Origin: Flavobacterium sp. J49 | Lineage (GTDB): Bacteria; Bacteroidota; Bacteroidia; Flavobacteriales; Flavobacteriaceae | Direction of reading: 5' to 3' | DNA length: 64,000 bases | NCBI RefSeq assembly: GCF_011742145.1 | Contig: NZ_JAAQQU010000040.1 | Span: 1-64,000 of the forward strand | In this document: in pieces, positions 17,536 to 24,739 of the stretch | How positions within the stretch are numbered: the first letter of the stretch is position 1 | Layout: every line of letters begins with the position of its first letter | Program-made: the position numbers and the translations under genes | The notes under the pieces: generated by a model | Database searches by the model: none | Told to the model about the DNA's origin: nothing | What the model saw: only the letters and a program-made list of their open reading frames with translations

Positions 17536-18321
17536 ATGGTTGAACTTTTAGGGTATATTGGCGCTTTAATAATTGGTATCGTATTAGGCATAACCGGAGG
17601 CGGTGGTTCTATACTCACAGTGCCGATATTAGTTTATTTGTTAGGATTGCATCCTATCACTGCCACAGCTTATTCACTTTTTATTGTGGGTACTACTTCA
17701 GCTTTTGGGACGATTCAGAATTTTAAAAAAAATTTAGTGGCGCCCAAAACTGCCTTGCAATTTGCCATACCTTCTGTCATCGGAGTTTATTTGACCCGAA
17801 AATTTATTGTCCCCGGTATACCGGATCCTTTATTTTACTTTGCGTCAATGCAATTGTCAAAAGGTACTTTTTTGATGTTACTATTTGCAATGGTCATGTT
17901 ATTAGCAGCCATTTCAATGTTGAAAGAAACCAAAGAGCCGTTAGTTGTTGTACCAAAAAATAAATACTGGGTGATTTTTCAGTTGTTTTTAGTTGGTATC
18001 TTAATCGGTTTAATTGGAGCCGGCGGCGGATTTTTAATTATCCCGGCTTTGATAACTTTGGCGCGACTGACTATCCGAAAAGCTATCGGAACCTCGCTTT
18101 TGATCATCACCATCAATTCGCTAATAGGATTCTTGGGCGATGTACAAACTACAACCATTGATTGGCAATTTTTATTAGGTTTTACTTTATTGTCTGTCAT
18201 TGGGATTTTTATCGGACTATTTATTCAAAAATATATCAACGAAAAATTGCTGAAAAAGATATTTGGTTACTTCATTTTTGCCATGTCAATATTCATACTT
18301 TACCGAGAGCTTTTATCATAA
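17536..18321 (+). CDS. TauE/SafE-family sulfite or sulfonate exporter
   Basis: 261 residues from the ATG at 17536, with about eight membrane segments. The two family glycine-rich repeats are visible: GITGGGGSILTVPILVYLLG near 20-40 and IGAGGGFLIIPALITL near 162-178. TauE/SafE proteins export small sulfur anions such as sulfite, sulfoacetate or thiosulfate. The next gene is a CstB-like persulfide dioxygenase/sulfurtransferase, whose product would be such an anion. Export of its product is a natural inference, and similar pairs occur in bacterial persulfide-detoxification operons. Confidence 0.88.
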   Translation: MVELLGYIGALIIGIVLGITGGGGSILTVPILVYLLGLHPITATAYSLFIVGTTSAFGTIQNFKKNLVAPKTALQFAIPSVIGVYLTRKFIVPGIPDPLFYFASMQLSKGTFLMLLFAMVMLLAAISMLKETKEPLVVVPKNKYWVIFQLFLVGILIGLIGAGGGFLIIPALITLARLTIRKAIGTSLLIITINSLIGFLGDVQTTTIDWQFLLGFTLLSVIGIFIGLFIQKYINEKLLKKIFGYFIFAMSIFILYRELLS

Positions 18322-18338
18322 AGTATTCTAAATTCAAA

Positions 18339-18368
18339 TTGTAACTACACATCTAATCTTTAAATTTG
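18339..18368 (+). promoter_or_regulatory. Promoter of the first CstB-like gene
   Basis: TTG (18339-18341) and TAAATTTG (18361-18368) are 19 bp apart. No Crp/Fnr-type palindrome lies upstream, unlike the paralogue at 51.7 kb. Confidence 0.6.
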
Positions 18369-18385
18369 CATAAACTATTACCATT

Positions 18386-19798
18386 ATGAAAATCGAACAA
18401 ATATACACCGGATGCATTGCGCAAGCGGCTTATTATATGGAAAGCAATGGAGAAGCTGCTATTTTTGATCCGCTACGCGAAGTGCAACCTTACTTAGACA
18501 AAGCGGCCAAGGACAACGCTAAAATCAAGTATATTTTTGAAACCCATTTCCATGCCGATTTTGTGTCGGGTCACTTGGATTTGGCCCAAAAAAGTGGCGG
18601 AAAAATTGTTTATGGACCAACCGCTGAACCTGCTTTTGAAGCTATAATAGCCCAAGACAATCAGGAATTTAAAGTAGGGCTTTATACCATCAAAGCCATC
18701 CACACTCCCGGACATACTTTGGAGAGTACTTGCTACTTATTAACCGATGAAAACGGAAAACAACACGGAATTATTACGGGAGATACTCTATTTATCGGAG
18801 ATGTAGGTCGACCTGACTTGGCACAAGCCTTGACTGAAGAGTTGACACAAGAAAAATTGGCTTCCTATTTATTTGATTCATTGCGCAACAAAATCATGCC
18901 GCTAAGTGATGATTTGATTGTATATCCGAGTCACGGTGCCGGAAGTGCTTGCGGTAAAAACATGAGTAAGGAAACCACAGACACTTTGGGTAACCAAAAG
19001 CGGACGAACTATGCTTTGAGAGCCGACATGACTAAGGAGGAGTTCACCAAAGAATTATTAGACGGTTTAGGACTTCCTCCTGCCTATTTTCCACAAAATG
19101 TACTGCTGAATATCAAAGGCTATGAAAGTCTGGATAACATCATACAAAAAAGTAATATCGGACTTTCACCTAATGAATTTGAAACCGTTGCCAATCAAGG
19201 TGATGTTGTGGTTTTGGATGTACGACACGAAAATGATTTTGTCAAGTCGCATATTCCCAACTCAATCTTTATTGGAATTCAAGGGAATTTTGCTCCTTGG
19301 GTTGGTGCCTTGTTAAGAGATGTCAACCAAAAATTATTGTTGGTAATTCCCGCCGGAAGAGAAGAAGAAACCATTACAAGATTATCTCGTGTTGGGTTTG
19401 ACCATGTTTTAGGGTATTTGAATGGCGGCATTGATGCTTGGATTGAAGCCGGATATGAAACCGACAGTATCCAATCAATTACACCGGAGGAATTTGCAAA
19501 ACAATTAACTCCTGAAAGCACCGTAGTTGATGCCAGAAAACCAGGAGAATTTGAAGCAGAACATGTTGAAAACGCTCTCAATATACCATTAGATACTGTG
19601 AACGAGAATTTTCAAAGTGTACCAAAAAGCAATGATTTCTTTTTGCATTGTGCCGGTGGTTATCGTTCTGTGATAATGGCTTCTATATTAAAATCGAGAG
19701 GTATCCACAATATCATTAATGTTGAAAAAGGGATGAACGGCATCAAGCAAACCAGTGTTTCTTGTACCCAATTTGTTTGTCCATCCACCAAAAAATAA
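18386..19798 (+). CDS. CstB-like persulfide dioxygenase / sulfurtransferase (MBL fold plus two rhodanese domains), copy 1
   Basis: 470 residues. The metallo-beta-lactamase domain (about 1-245) has THFHADF (His54, His56, Asp58), HTPGHT (His110) and TGDTLFIGD (Asp133). By homology to ETHE1-type persulfide dioxygenases, His54, His110 and Asp133 would bind iron. The first rhodanese domain (about 262-360) has no active-site Cys (IPAGREEET). The second (about 365-470) has HCAGGYRS with Cys422. This MBL, dead rhodanese, live rhodanese order is that of staphylococcal CstB. It is paired with the TauE exporter upstream. A close paralogue lies at 50322-51740. Confidence 0.9.
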   Translation: MKIEQIYTGCIAQAAYYMESNGEAAIFDPLREVQPYLDKAAKDNAKIKYIFETHFHADFVSGHLDLAQKSGGKIVYGPTAEPAFEAIIAQDNQEFKVGLYTIKAIHTPGHTLESTCYLLTDENGKQHGIITGDTLFIGDVGRPDLAQALTEELTQEKLASYLFDSLRNKIMPLSDDLIVYPSHGAGSACGKNMSKETTDTLGNQKRTNYALRADMTKEEFTKELLDGLGLPPAYFPQNVLLNIKGYESLDNIIQKSNIGLSPNEFETVANQGDVVVLDVRHENDFVKSHIPNSIFIGIQGNFAPWVGALLRDVNQKLLLVIPAGREEETITRLSRVGFDHVLGYLNGGIDAWIEAGYETDSIQSITPEEFAKQLTPESTVVDARKPGEFEAEHVENALNIPLDTVNENFQSVPKSNDFFLHCAGGYRSVIMASILKSRGIHNIINVEKGMNGIKQTSVSCTQFVCPSTKK

Positions 19799-19877
19799 TT
19801 CGATAAAAAAAACAAAAAAATCACTTAAACTATTGCAATTTAAATACATTTGCAGTCGTAAAATTTAAAACAAAAAA

Positions 19878-20642
19878 ATGAAAAAAATAATTCTTTTAGT
19901 AGCCGTAGCTGTAGTTCTTTTTGCCTGTAACAACTTAGGAGAAGGGGAATATGTTATCACAGGGAATGTAAAAGGCATGAAAACAGGTTTGATTTTCTTA
20001 GAAAAACAAAGTCCAATGGGCATGGGATTCACTGCTATAGATACTGTGAAAATTGAAGACGGAAAATTTGAAATTAAAGGTAAAACCGGCGAACCGGAAA
20101 TTCACTACCTCAGATTTGATAAATTACAAAACAAACTTCCGTTAATTTTAGAAGGTGGTGAAATTGAAATTGAAGTAGATAAAGACACTCTATTCAAATC
20201 AAAATTATCAGGAACTTACAACAATGAAGAGTTTACTAATTTCAATACTGAATCAAGCAAAATTCAAAAAGCGGCACAAAAGAAAATGAAAGCTTTTGAA
20301 GCCAAAAACAAAGCCTTGATTGAGCAAGTTGAAAAAACCAGAGACACAGCCATTGCAAACAAACTAAGAGCCGAATATGAGCCTCTTCAAAAAGAGATTC
20401 AAAAAAACATGGAAGGATTTACGGTTGGTTATGCTAAAACTCACCCAAAATCATTCATCAGTGTTCTAATCGTACAAATGATGATGAGCAATCCAAAATT
20501 TACACCAAAAGAGATTGAAGATACATTCAATTCTTTAGATGCTTCTTTGAAAAAAACCAAACCGGCTAAAAGCATTCAAGAGAATATTGATGCGTTAAAA
20601 AAAAAACCAGCGCCAAATCAACCCTCAGAGTTAATCAAATAG
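19878..20642 (+). CDS. DUF4369 lipoprotein, N-terminal part of a frameshifted TlpA-type thioredoxin protein
   Basis: 254 residues as read. A lipoprotein signal (VVLFACNN, Cys near 17) leads into a DUF4369 domain (about 24-115) and a helical linker rich in Lys. In Bacteroidota DUF4369 is normally fused to a C-terminal TlpA/AhpC thioredoxin domain in one protein of about 370-390 residues. Here the frame closes at 20642, 36 bases before the thioredoxin part, which continues in the -1 frame. The shift point is a run of ten A at 20597-20606. TACATTTG at 19845-19852 is a likely -7 element. Either a mutation, a sequencing error or slippage. Confidence 0.8.
   Translation: MKKIILLVAVAVVLFACNNLGEGEYVITGNVKGMKTGLIFLEKQSPMGMGFTAIDTVKIEDGKFEIKGKTGEPEIHYLRFDKLQNKLPLILEGGEIEIEVDKDTLFKSKLSGTYNNEEFTNFNTESSKIQKAAQKKMKAFEAKNKALIEQVEKTRDTAIANKLRAEYEPLQKEIQKNMEGFTVGYAKTHPKSFISVLIVQMMMSNPKFTPKEIEDTFNSLDASLKKTKPAKSIQENIDALKKKPAPNQPSELIK
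20597..20606 (+). other. A10 tract: frameshift or slippage site
   Basis: The bases TTA followed by ten A and CC lie in the overlap of the DUF4369 frame and the thioredoxin frame, which is open only from 20591. One extra A would join them into a single reading frame of 390 codons, reading ...LKKKTSAKSTLRVNQIAPNF. It is the only homopolymer in the permitted window (20591-20642). Confidence 0.75.
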
Positions 20643-20677
20643 CGCCCAACTTTAAAGCACCTACTCCCGAAGGGAAA

Positions 20678-21049
20678 TTGGTTTCTTTAAAAGAAAGCCT
20701 TGGTAAGGTAACTTTGATTGATTTTTGGGCTTCATGGTGTGCGCCATGCCGAACAGCAAATCCAACACTAGTCGCTTTATATAATGAGTTTCACAGTAAA
20801 GGATTTAATATCATCAGTGTATCGTTGGATGAAGATCCGGCAAAGTGGAAAGAAGCCATTGCCAAAGACAAATTAACTTGGACACAGGTTTCCAATTTAA
20901 AAGAAATGAAAGATCCAATAGCCGTTCAATACGGAATTGAATTAATCCCTACCACTTTTTTGTTGGATGCAACGGGCAAAATTATTGGAATTGATTTGCC
21001 TCACGAAGAAATGAAAGCTAAAATCGAAGCTCTTTTGGCTACAAAATAA
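20678..21049 (+). CDS. TlpA-like thioredoxin domain, C-terminal part of the frameshifted protein
   Basis: About 123 residues from a weak in-frame TTG; the frame is open from 20591. It is a TlpA/ResA-type thiol-disulfide reductase domain with IDFWASWCAPCRTANP (active site WCAPC), SLDEDPAKWKEAI and the cis-Pro region GIELIPTTFLLDA. Such periplasmic domains reduce disulfides, for example during cytochrome maturation. There is no good start of its own and no membrane signal, so it makes sense only as the end of the upstream DUF4369 protein. Confidence 0.8.
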   Translation: MVSLKESLGKVTLIDFWASWCAPCRTANPTLVALYNEFHSKGFNIISVSLDEDPAKWKEAIAKDKLTWTQVSNLKEMKDPIAVQYGIELIPTTFLLDATGKIIGIDLPHEEMKAKIEALLATK

Positions 21050-21070
21050 GCCAAACTCACAAAAAAACAA

Positions 21071-21096
21071 AAAATCTCCTAAGGGAGATTTTTTTA
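21071..21096 (+). terminator. Terminator after the thioredoxin part
   Basis: Arms AAAATCTCC (21071-21079) and GGAGATTTT (21083-21091) with a run of T. The preserved terminator 20 bp after the stop fits one transcription unit for both halves. Confidence 0.8.
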
Positions 21097-21151
21097 TGTC
21101 ATTTAAAACCAATCGCTTAAAAAAAGCTGTAGAATTAAGTGTCATTTTTAT

Positions 21152-21181
21152 TTGTGAACCTCAAAAGTGTTTTTATATTTG
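21152..21181 (+). promoter_or_regulatory. tRNA-Tyr promoter
   Basis: TTG (21152-21154), 19 bp, then TATATTTG (21174-21181), 17 bp before the tRNA. Confidence 0.65.
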
Positions 21182-21198
21182 CAATCGCTATAAGCAAT

Positions 21199-21280
21199 GG
21201 GGAGATACTCAAGCGGCCAACGAGGGCGGACTGTAAATCCGCTGATTACATCTTCGCAGGTTCGAATCCTGCTCTCCCCA
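21199..21280 (+). tRNA. tRNA-Tyr (GTA)
   Basis: 82 nt. Acceptor arms GGGGAGA (21199-21205) and TCTCCCC (21273-21279) with discriminator A. The anticodon stem GCGGA / TCCGC holds the loop CTGTAAA, with anticodon GTA at 21233-21235. The long variable arm is expected for bacterial tRNA-Tyr. T arm GCAGG TTCGAAT CCTGC. CCA is not encoded. Confidence 0.96.
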
Positions 21281-21299
21281 CGAATAAATAGCATAAAAA

Positions 21300-21335
21300 G
21301 AAAAAACGCCAAGTTCACTTGAGCGTTTTTTTTAT
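21300..21335 (+). terminator. Terminator after tRNA-Tyr
   Basis: AAAAAACGC pairs with GCGTTTTTT across a 13-base loop and ends in a T run. Confidence 0.75.
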
Positions 21336-21346
21336 TTATTCTATTT

Positions 21347-21554
21347 TCAAAGCGTAGCTTTGAAGGATATTGCGAAGCAAAATCCTTTCCTAGTTTAGCA
21401 TTACTTTACAAAAAGACTGGTTTACTTTTATAAATGTTGTGGACTTTTTGCTTTGCGTAAGGGTTCACCCTTACGGATCATGAAATAATCCTGCAAATAA
21501 AACTGTTTATTTATAAATGTTTCGCGCTTTTGCTTTGAGCAAGGGCATCTTGCT
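21347..21554 (+). repeat. Cluster of short hairpins with a diverged direct repeat
   Basis: This gene-free stretch (part of 21336-21708) holds perfect small inverted repeats: TCAAAGC/GCTTTGA (21347-21363), CGTAAGGG/CCCTTACG (21456-21475) and AGCAAG/CTTGCT (21538-21554). TTTATAAATGTT followed by a CTTTTTGCTTTG-like block occurs twice (from 21427 and from 21510), so the last two hairpins are diverged copies of one unit. I see no protein or known RNA here. Confidence 0.5.
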
Positions 21555-21708
21555 AAAGAAAACGAAACATATCTGTTCTCCACAAAAGAGCAAAATTTTA
21601 TAAATACGTAATTATAAAACTTTAACATGATTGTGCTTCATTACCAGCACTTTTTTTGTTGCAGATATAGTCAAAAAAGGTATCTTTGGAATTCTAAAAT
21701 ATTGTTTT

Positions 21709-22251
21709 ATGAAATCAAATCTATTTATTTGCTCACTATTGACGGTATCTTTTGTCGTTACCTCTTGCAAAAAAGAAGAAGAAACTACAACTAGTAGTGA
21801 CGCTCCAAAAGAAATTGTAATGCCGAGAGTTCAATCTATCCCGGCACAAACTTATACGCAACAACCGGCTATTCAAAATGTTGCTCCAACCCAAAACCAA
21901 ACGGCAACTGCCAGTCAAACGTTAACACCCAACCCACAAGCGGCCACCAAAAAAGGGATGAATCCGCCACACGGACAACCGGGACACCGTTGTGATATAG
22001 CAGTGGGTGCGCCCTTGAATTCTCCTCCGGGAAACAATAATCAGCCCAAAATAGGTTCGGCTACAACCCAACAAATTGATCCAAGTAAATTCACCACACA
22101 AACAACAACCTCAACACCGCAACCAGCAGGCGCTCCGGCCATTTTAAATCCGGATGCGGCACAAACAACCACAGCACCGGGAATGAATCCACCACACGGA
22201 CAACCCGGACATCAATGTGGTATTGCAGTAGGAGCACCTTTACCAAAATAA
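21709..22251 (+). CDS. Lipoprotein with two GMNPPHGQPGH motifs
   Basis: 180 residues from the ATG at 21709; an upstream in-frame start lacks the signal at its N-terminus. Lipobox VVTSC gives Cys near 19. The rest is disordered, rich in Thr, Gln, Pro and Ala. It carries two nearly identical blocks, GMNPPHGQPGHRCDIAVGAP in the middle and GMNPPHGQPGHQCGIAVGAP at the C-terminus. Single copies of this His/Cys motif end many small Bacteroidota proteins; its role is unknown. The conserved His, His and Cys could bind a metal, which is inference. Confidence 0.8.
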   Translation: MKSNLFICSLLTVSFVVTSCKKEEETTTSSDAPKEIVMPRVQSIPAQTYTQQPAIQNVAPTQNQTATASQTLTPNPQAATKKGMNPPHGQPGHRCDIAVGAPLNSPPGNNNQPKIGSATTQQIDPSKFTTQTTTSTPQPAGAPAILNPDAAQTTTAPGMNPPHGQPGHQCGIAVGAPLPK

Positions 22252-22281
22252 AATTTATTACAATAAAATTTATCACAATAT

Positions 22282-22320
22282 AAAAATCCCGCCTTGTTTG
22301 AACAAGGCGGGATTTTTATT
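22282..22320 (+). terminator. Strong bidirectional terminator
   Basis: A perfect 17-bp inverted repeat (22282-22298 and 22301-22317) with core CCCGCCTTG / CAAGGCGGG and flanking A and T runs, between convergent genes. Confidence 0.85.
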
Positions 22321-22336
22321 TAAAACCTATTGGCTG

Positions 22337-23032
22337 TTATTCTAAAGCGAAAACCACACTCACATTGGTCACAATTTCTATTTCACCTATGGCTAATGTT
22401 TCTCTTGAAGAATCAGCCTCAGTGGCCATGGCCATCATGTTTCCTTTAAAGTAAGGTTGTGGTACATGCACACTTGAGTTATCTGTAATCAAAATGGCTT
22501 TGCCTACTTTTTGCCCTAAAACCGAGACATAATCATTGGCCTTTTGTTTGGCATTCAATATGGCTTTTTTTCGGGCTTCTCTTTCATGATCCTCCATTTT
22601 AGAAGATTTGAATTCTACGCCCTGAATTGAATTAATCCCGGCATCATTCAATCCCATCATGATTTCATCATACTTTGACAAATCTTTTAGGGTAATGCTC
22701 AAAGTTTGATTGGCCTGAAAAATTGACTTTTTCTTTTCATAATCATAACTTTTTCCCAAACTAACATTGTTGGTTTTATAATCTGTAGCCGGAATACCGC
22801 TCTTCTTTAAAAACTTGATTACCTTATCTACCACTTCATCGTTCAAAGTCTTTACCTCTTTGACATCTTTCCCTGAGTTTTGAAAACCAACAGTTACCAC
22901 GGCTTGATCGGGAACAATTTTTATTTTTCCTTCACCGGAAACTGAAATTTGAGGCACTTGGGCTTTTGATTCTTGCGCATTGGAAATACCTGCGACTAAT
23001 AGGGCTAAAATTAAAACTGCTTTTTTACTCAT
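22337..23032 (-). CDS. SIMPL domain (DUF541) exported protein
   Basis: About 231 residues from the ATG at 23032, giving a signal peptide that ends GISNAQ. The SIMPL/DUF541 domain fills the rest, starting ISVSGEGKIKIVPDQAVVTVGFQ (cited in part: SGEGKIKIVPDQA) and including REARKKAILNAKQKANDYVSVLGQ. These periplasmic proteins form oligomeric assemblies; some affect oxidative stress resistance. The next gene on this strand is a rhomboid protease, 92 bp away, with its own start region. Confidence 0.88.
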   Translation of the reverse strand: MSKKAVLILALLVAGISNAQESKAQVPQISVSGEGKIKIVPDQAVVTVGFQNSGKDVKEVKTLNDEVVDKVIKFLKKSGIPATDYKTNNVSLGKSYDYEKKKSIFQANQTLSITLKDLSKYDEIMMGLNDAGINSIQGVEFKSSKMEDHEREARKKAILNAKQKANDYVSVLGQKVGKAILITDNSSVHVPQPYFKGNMMAMATEADSSRETLAIGEIEIVTNVSVVFALE

Positions 23033-23123
23033 CAGATTAAATTTGTTTTTTTGGTATTCGTGAATCTTCGATTTCATGATATTGTATTTTAAATTATTAG
23101 TGAGTTTCCAAAAGTTGTGCCAA

Positions 23124-23753
23124 TTATAATCTGCCGGTTTTCGCCATTACGAATAAAACAACAATTGGAATGGCCAATAAAACAACCGTTGATGTACTAT
23201 TTTGAAACAATGCCGGGTCTTTTATCAACGTGATGGCATAACCGCCAATAGCACCGCCAAAATGCGCTGTATGTCCGATATTATCCCGCTTGGCTTTCAT
23301 GCCATAAATAGACGTCAGCAAATAAATGAATCCGAAAATATATCCCGGAATAAAACCATAAATCTCAATATCGGGCGCTAGCAATATGGCCGAATAAATA
23401 ATTCCGGTCACCGCTCCCGAAGCACCTACGGCACTATAACTATAGTCATTACCATGAAATACCATCGTCAATAAACTTCCGAAAACCAAACTCGCCGCAT
23501 AAATCAGAAGAAAAGAGAAATCTCCTAATATTCCGTATACAATCGGTGCGAAAAAATAAAGGGTAAGCATGTTGAAAGCCAAATGAATTTCATCGGCGTG
23601 GAGAAATCCAGAGGTTATCATTCTTATTTGTTCTCCGGCACGAATACTGCCTACGTGAAATTGGTACTTTCTAAAAAACAATTGGTCGTTAAACCCTTTA
23701 ATACTTACTAGAACATTGGCCAAGATAATGCCTATTAAAAATATGTTGAACAT
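23124..23753 (-). CDS. Rhomboid family intramembrane serine protease
   Basis: 209 residues with about six membrane segments. The catalytic dyad is visible: GASGAVTG (Ser near 108) and HTAHFGGAIGGY (second His near 170). The HLAFNMLTLYFFAP segment in the second helix matches the rhomboid oxyanion region. It cleaves membrane proteins within or near the bilayer; substrates unknown. Length is the minimal six-helix core without extra domains. Confidence 0.92.
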   Translation of the reverse strand: MFNIFLIGIILANVLVSIKGFNDQLFFRKYQFHVGSIRAGEQIRMITSGFLHADEIHLAFNMLTLYFFAPIVYGILGDFSFLLIYAASLVFGSLLTMVFHGNDYSYSAVGASGAVTGIIYSAILLAPDIEIYGFIPGYIFGFIYLLTSIYGMKAKRDNIGHTAHFGGAIGGYAITLIKDPALFQNSTSTVVLLAIPIVVLFVMAKTGRL

Positions 23754-23852
23754 AACCGAAACATTTTGGTAAAAATAACAATACTTCTTCAGGTTTAATG
23801 AATGTTATCGGTTTAAAATGACATTTAACTTTATATTTACAAAAAAAAACCA

Positions 23853-24725
23853 ATGCAACTCCTCACCTTTTTACTGCTCTATCCCATTATTTGGTTAATC
23901 TCAAAGCTGCCTTTTCGAGTATTGTACTTTACTTCTGATTTAGTATACATTCTGGTCTATTATCTCATTGGTTACCGAAAAAAAATTGTGCGGCAAAATA
24001 TCGCCTCAGCTTTACCTCATTTGACACAAAAGGAACGAATAGTCATTGAAAAAAAATCCTATCGCCATTTGTGTGATATGTTTTTGGAAATGATGAAAAC
24101 CATGTCGCTCTCTGAAGAAGAAATGGACAAGCGGTTTACGTTTACCAATATCGAAGCATTAATCGAAATGGAAAAACAAGGAAAAAGTATCGCAGTAATG
24201 ATGGCGCATTATGCCAGTTACGAGTGGGCAATTTCTTTGAATAAATACAGTAATCTGACCAGTTATGCCATTTACAAAAGAGTGGGAAATACTTATTTTG
24301 ACAAAATGGTGAAAGACATTCGCTTGAAATTTAAAGCCCTACTGATTACTACCCGAGAAACCATTCCGACTATTGAAAAAAACCATCTTGAAAAGCGATT
24401 GGGTTTATATGGTTTTGCCAGCGACCAATCGCCTCAATTGAGTAAAACCCATCATTGGGGCACTTTTTTGGGTATAGAAACCCCTATTCACACCGGTGCG
24501 GAGATGTTGGTCAAGCGATTTGACATGAATGTCATATTTTTAAAAGTAAAAAAAGTCAAGCGAGGTTACTATGAAGCCACTTTAGAGACCATGTTTGACC
24601 ATCCGAGTGAAGTGCCTAATTATCAAATCTCGGAGGAGTTTTTAAGACGCGTGGAAAAACAAATCTACGAAGCACCCGAATATTATTTGTGGACACACAA
24701 GCGCTGGAAACACAAGAAAAAATAG
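23853..24725 (+). CDS. Lysophospholipid / lipid A biosynthesis acyltransferase (LpxL/HtrB family)
   Basis: 290 residues with an N-terminal membrane helix (about 3-20). The acyltransferase catalytic motif HX4E is seen as HYASYE near 113-118, and the later GFASDQSPQ region fits the family. It adds a secondary acyl chain to lipid A, or a fatty acid to an aminolipid, at the inner membrane. Which substrate it uses cannot be told from sequence alone. Diverges from the rhomboid gene and is convergent with the aminotransferase gene. Confidence 0.9.
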   Translation: MQLLTFLLLYPIIWLISKLPFRVLYFTSDLVYILVYYLIGYRKKIVRQNIASALPHLTQKERIVIEKKSYRHLCDMFLEMMKTMSLSEEEMDKRFTFTNIEALIEMEKQGKSIAVMMAHYASYEWAISLNKYSNLTSYAIYKRVGNTYFDKMVKDIRLKFKALLITTRETIPTIEKNHLEKRLGLYGFASDQSPQLSKTHHWGTFLGIETPIHTGAEMLVKRFDMNVIFLKVKKVKRGYYEATLETMFDHPSEVPNYQISEEFLRRVEKQIYEAPEYYLWTHKRWKHKKK

Positions 24726-24739
24726 TCCGCAGACTTCAG

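Noticed and set aside
21428..21628. 66-codon frame downstream of tRNA-Tyr, minus strand
   Set aside because: It is composed of the hairpin repeats themselves and has no signal or domain. Random reading of repeat DNA is more likely.
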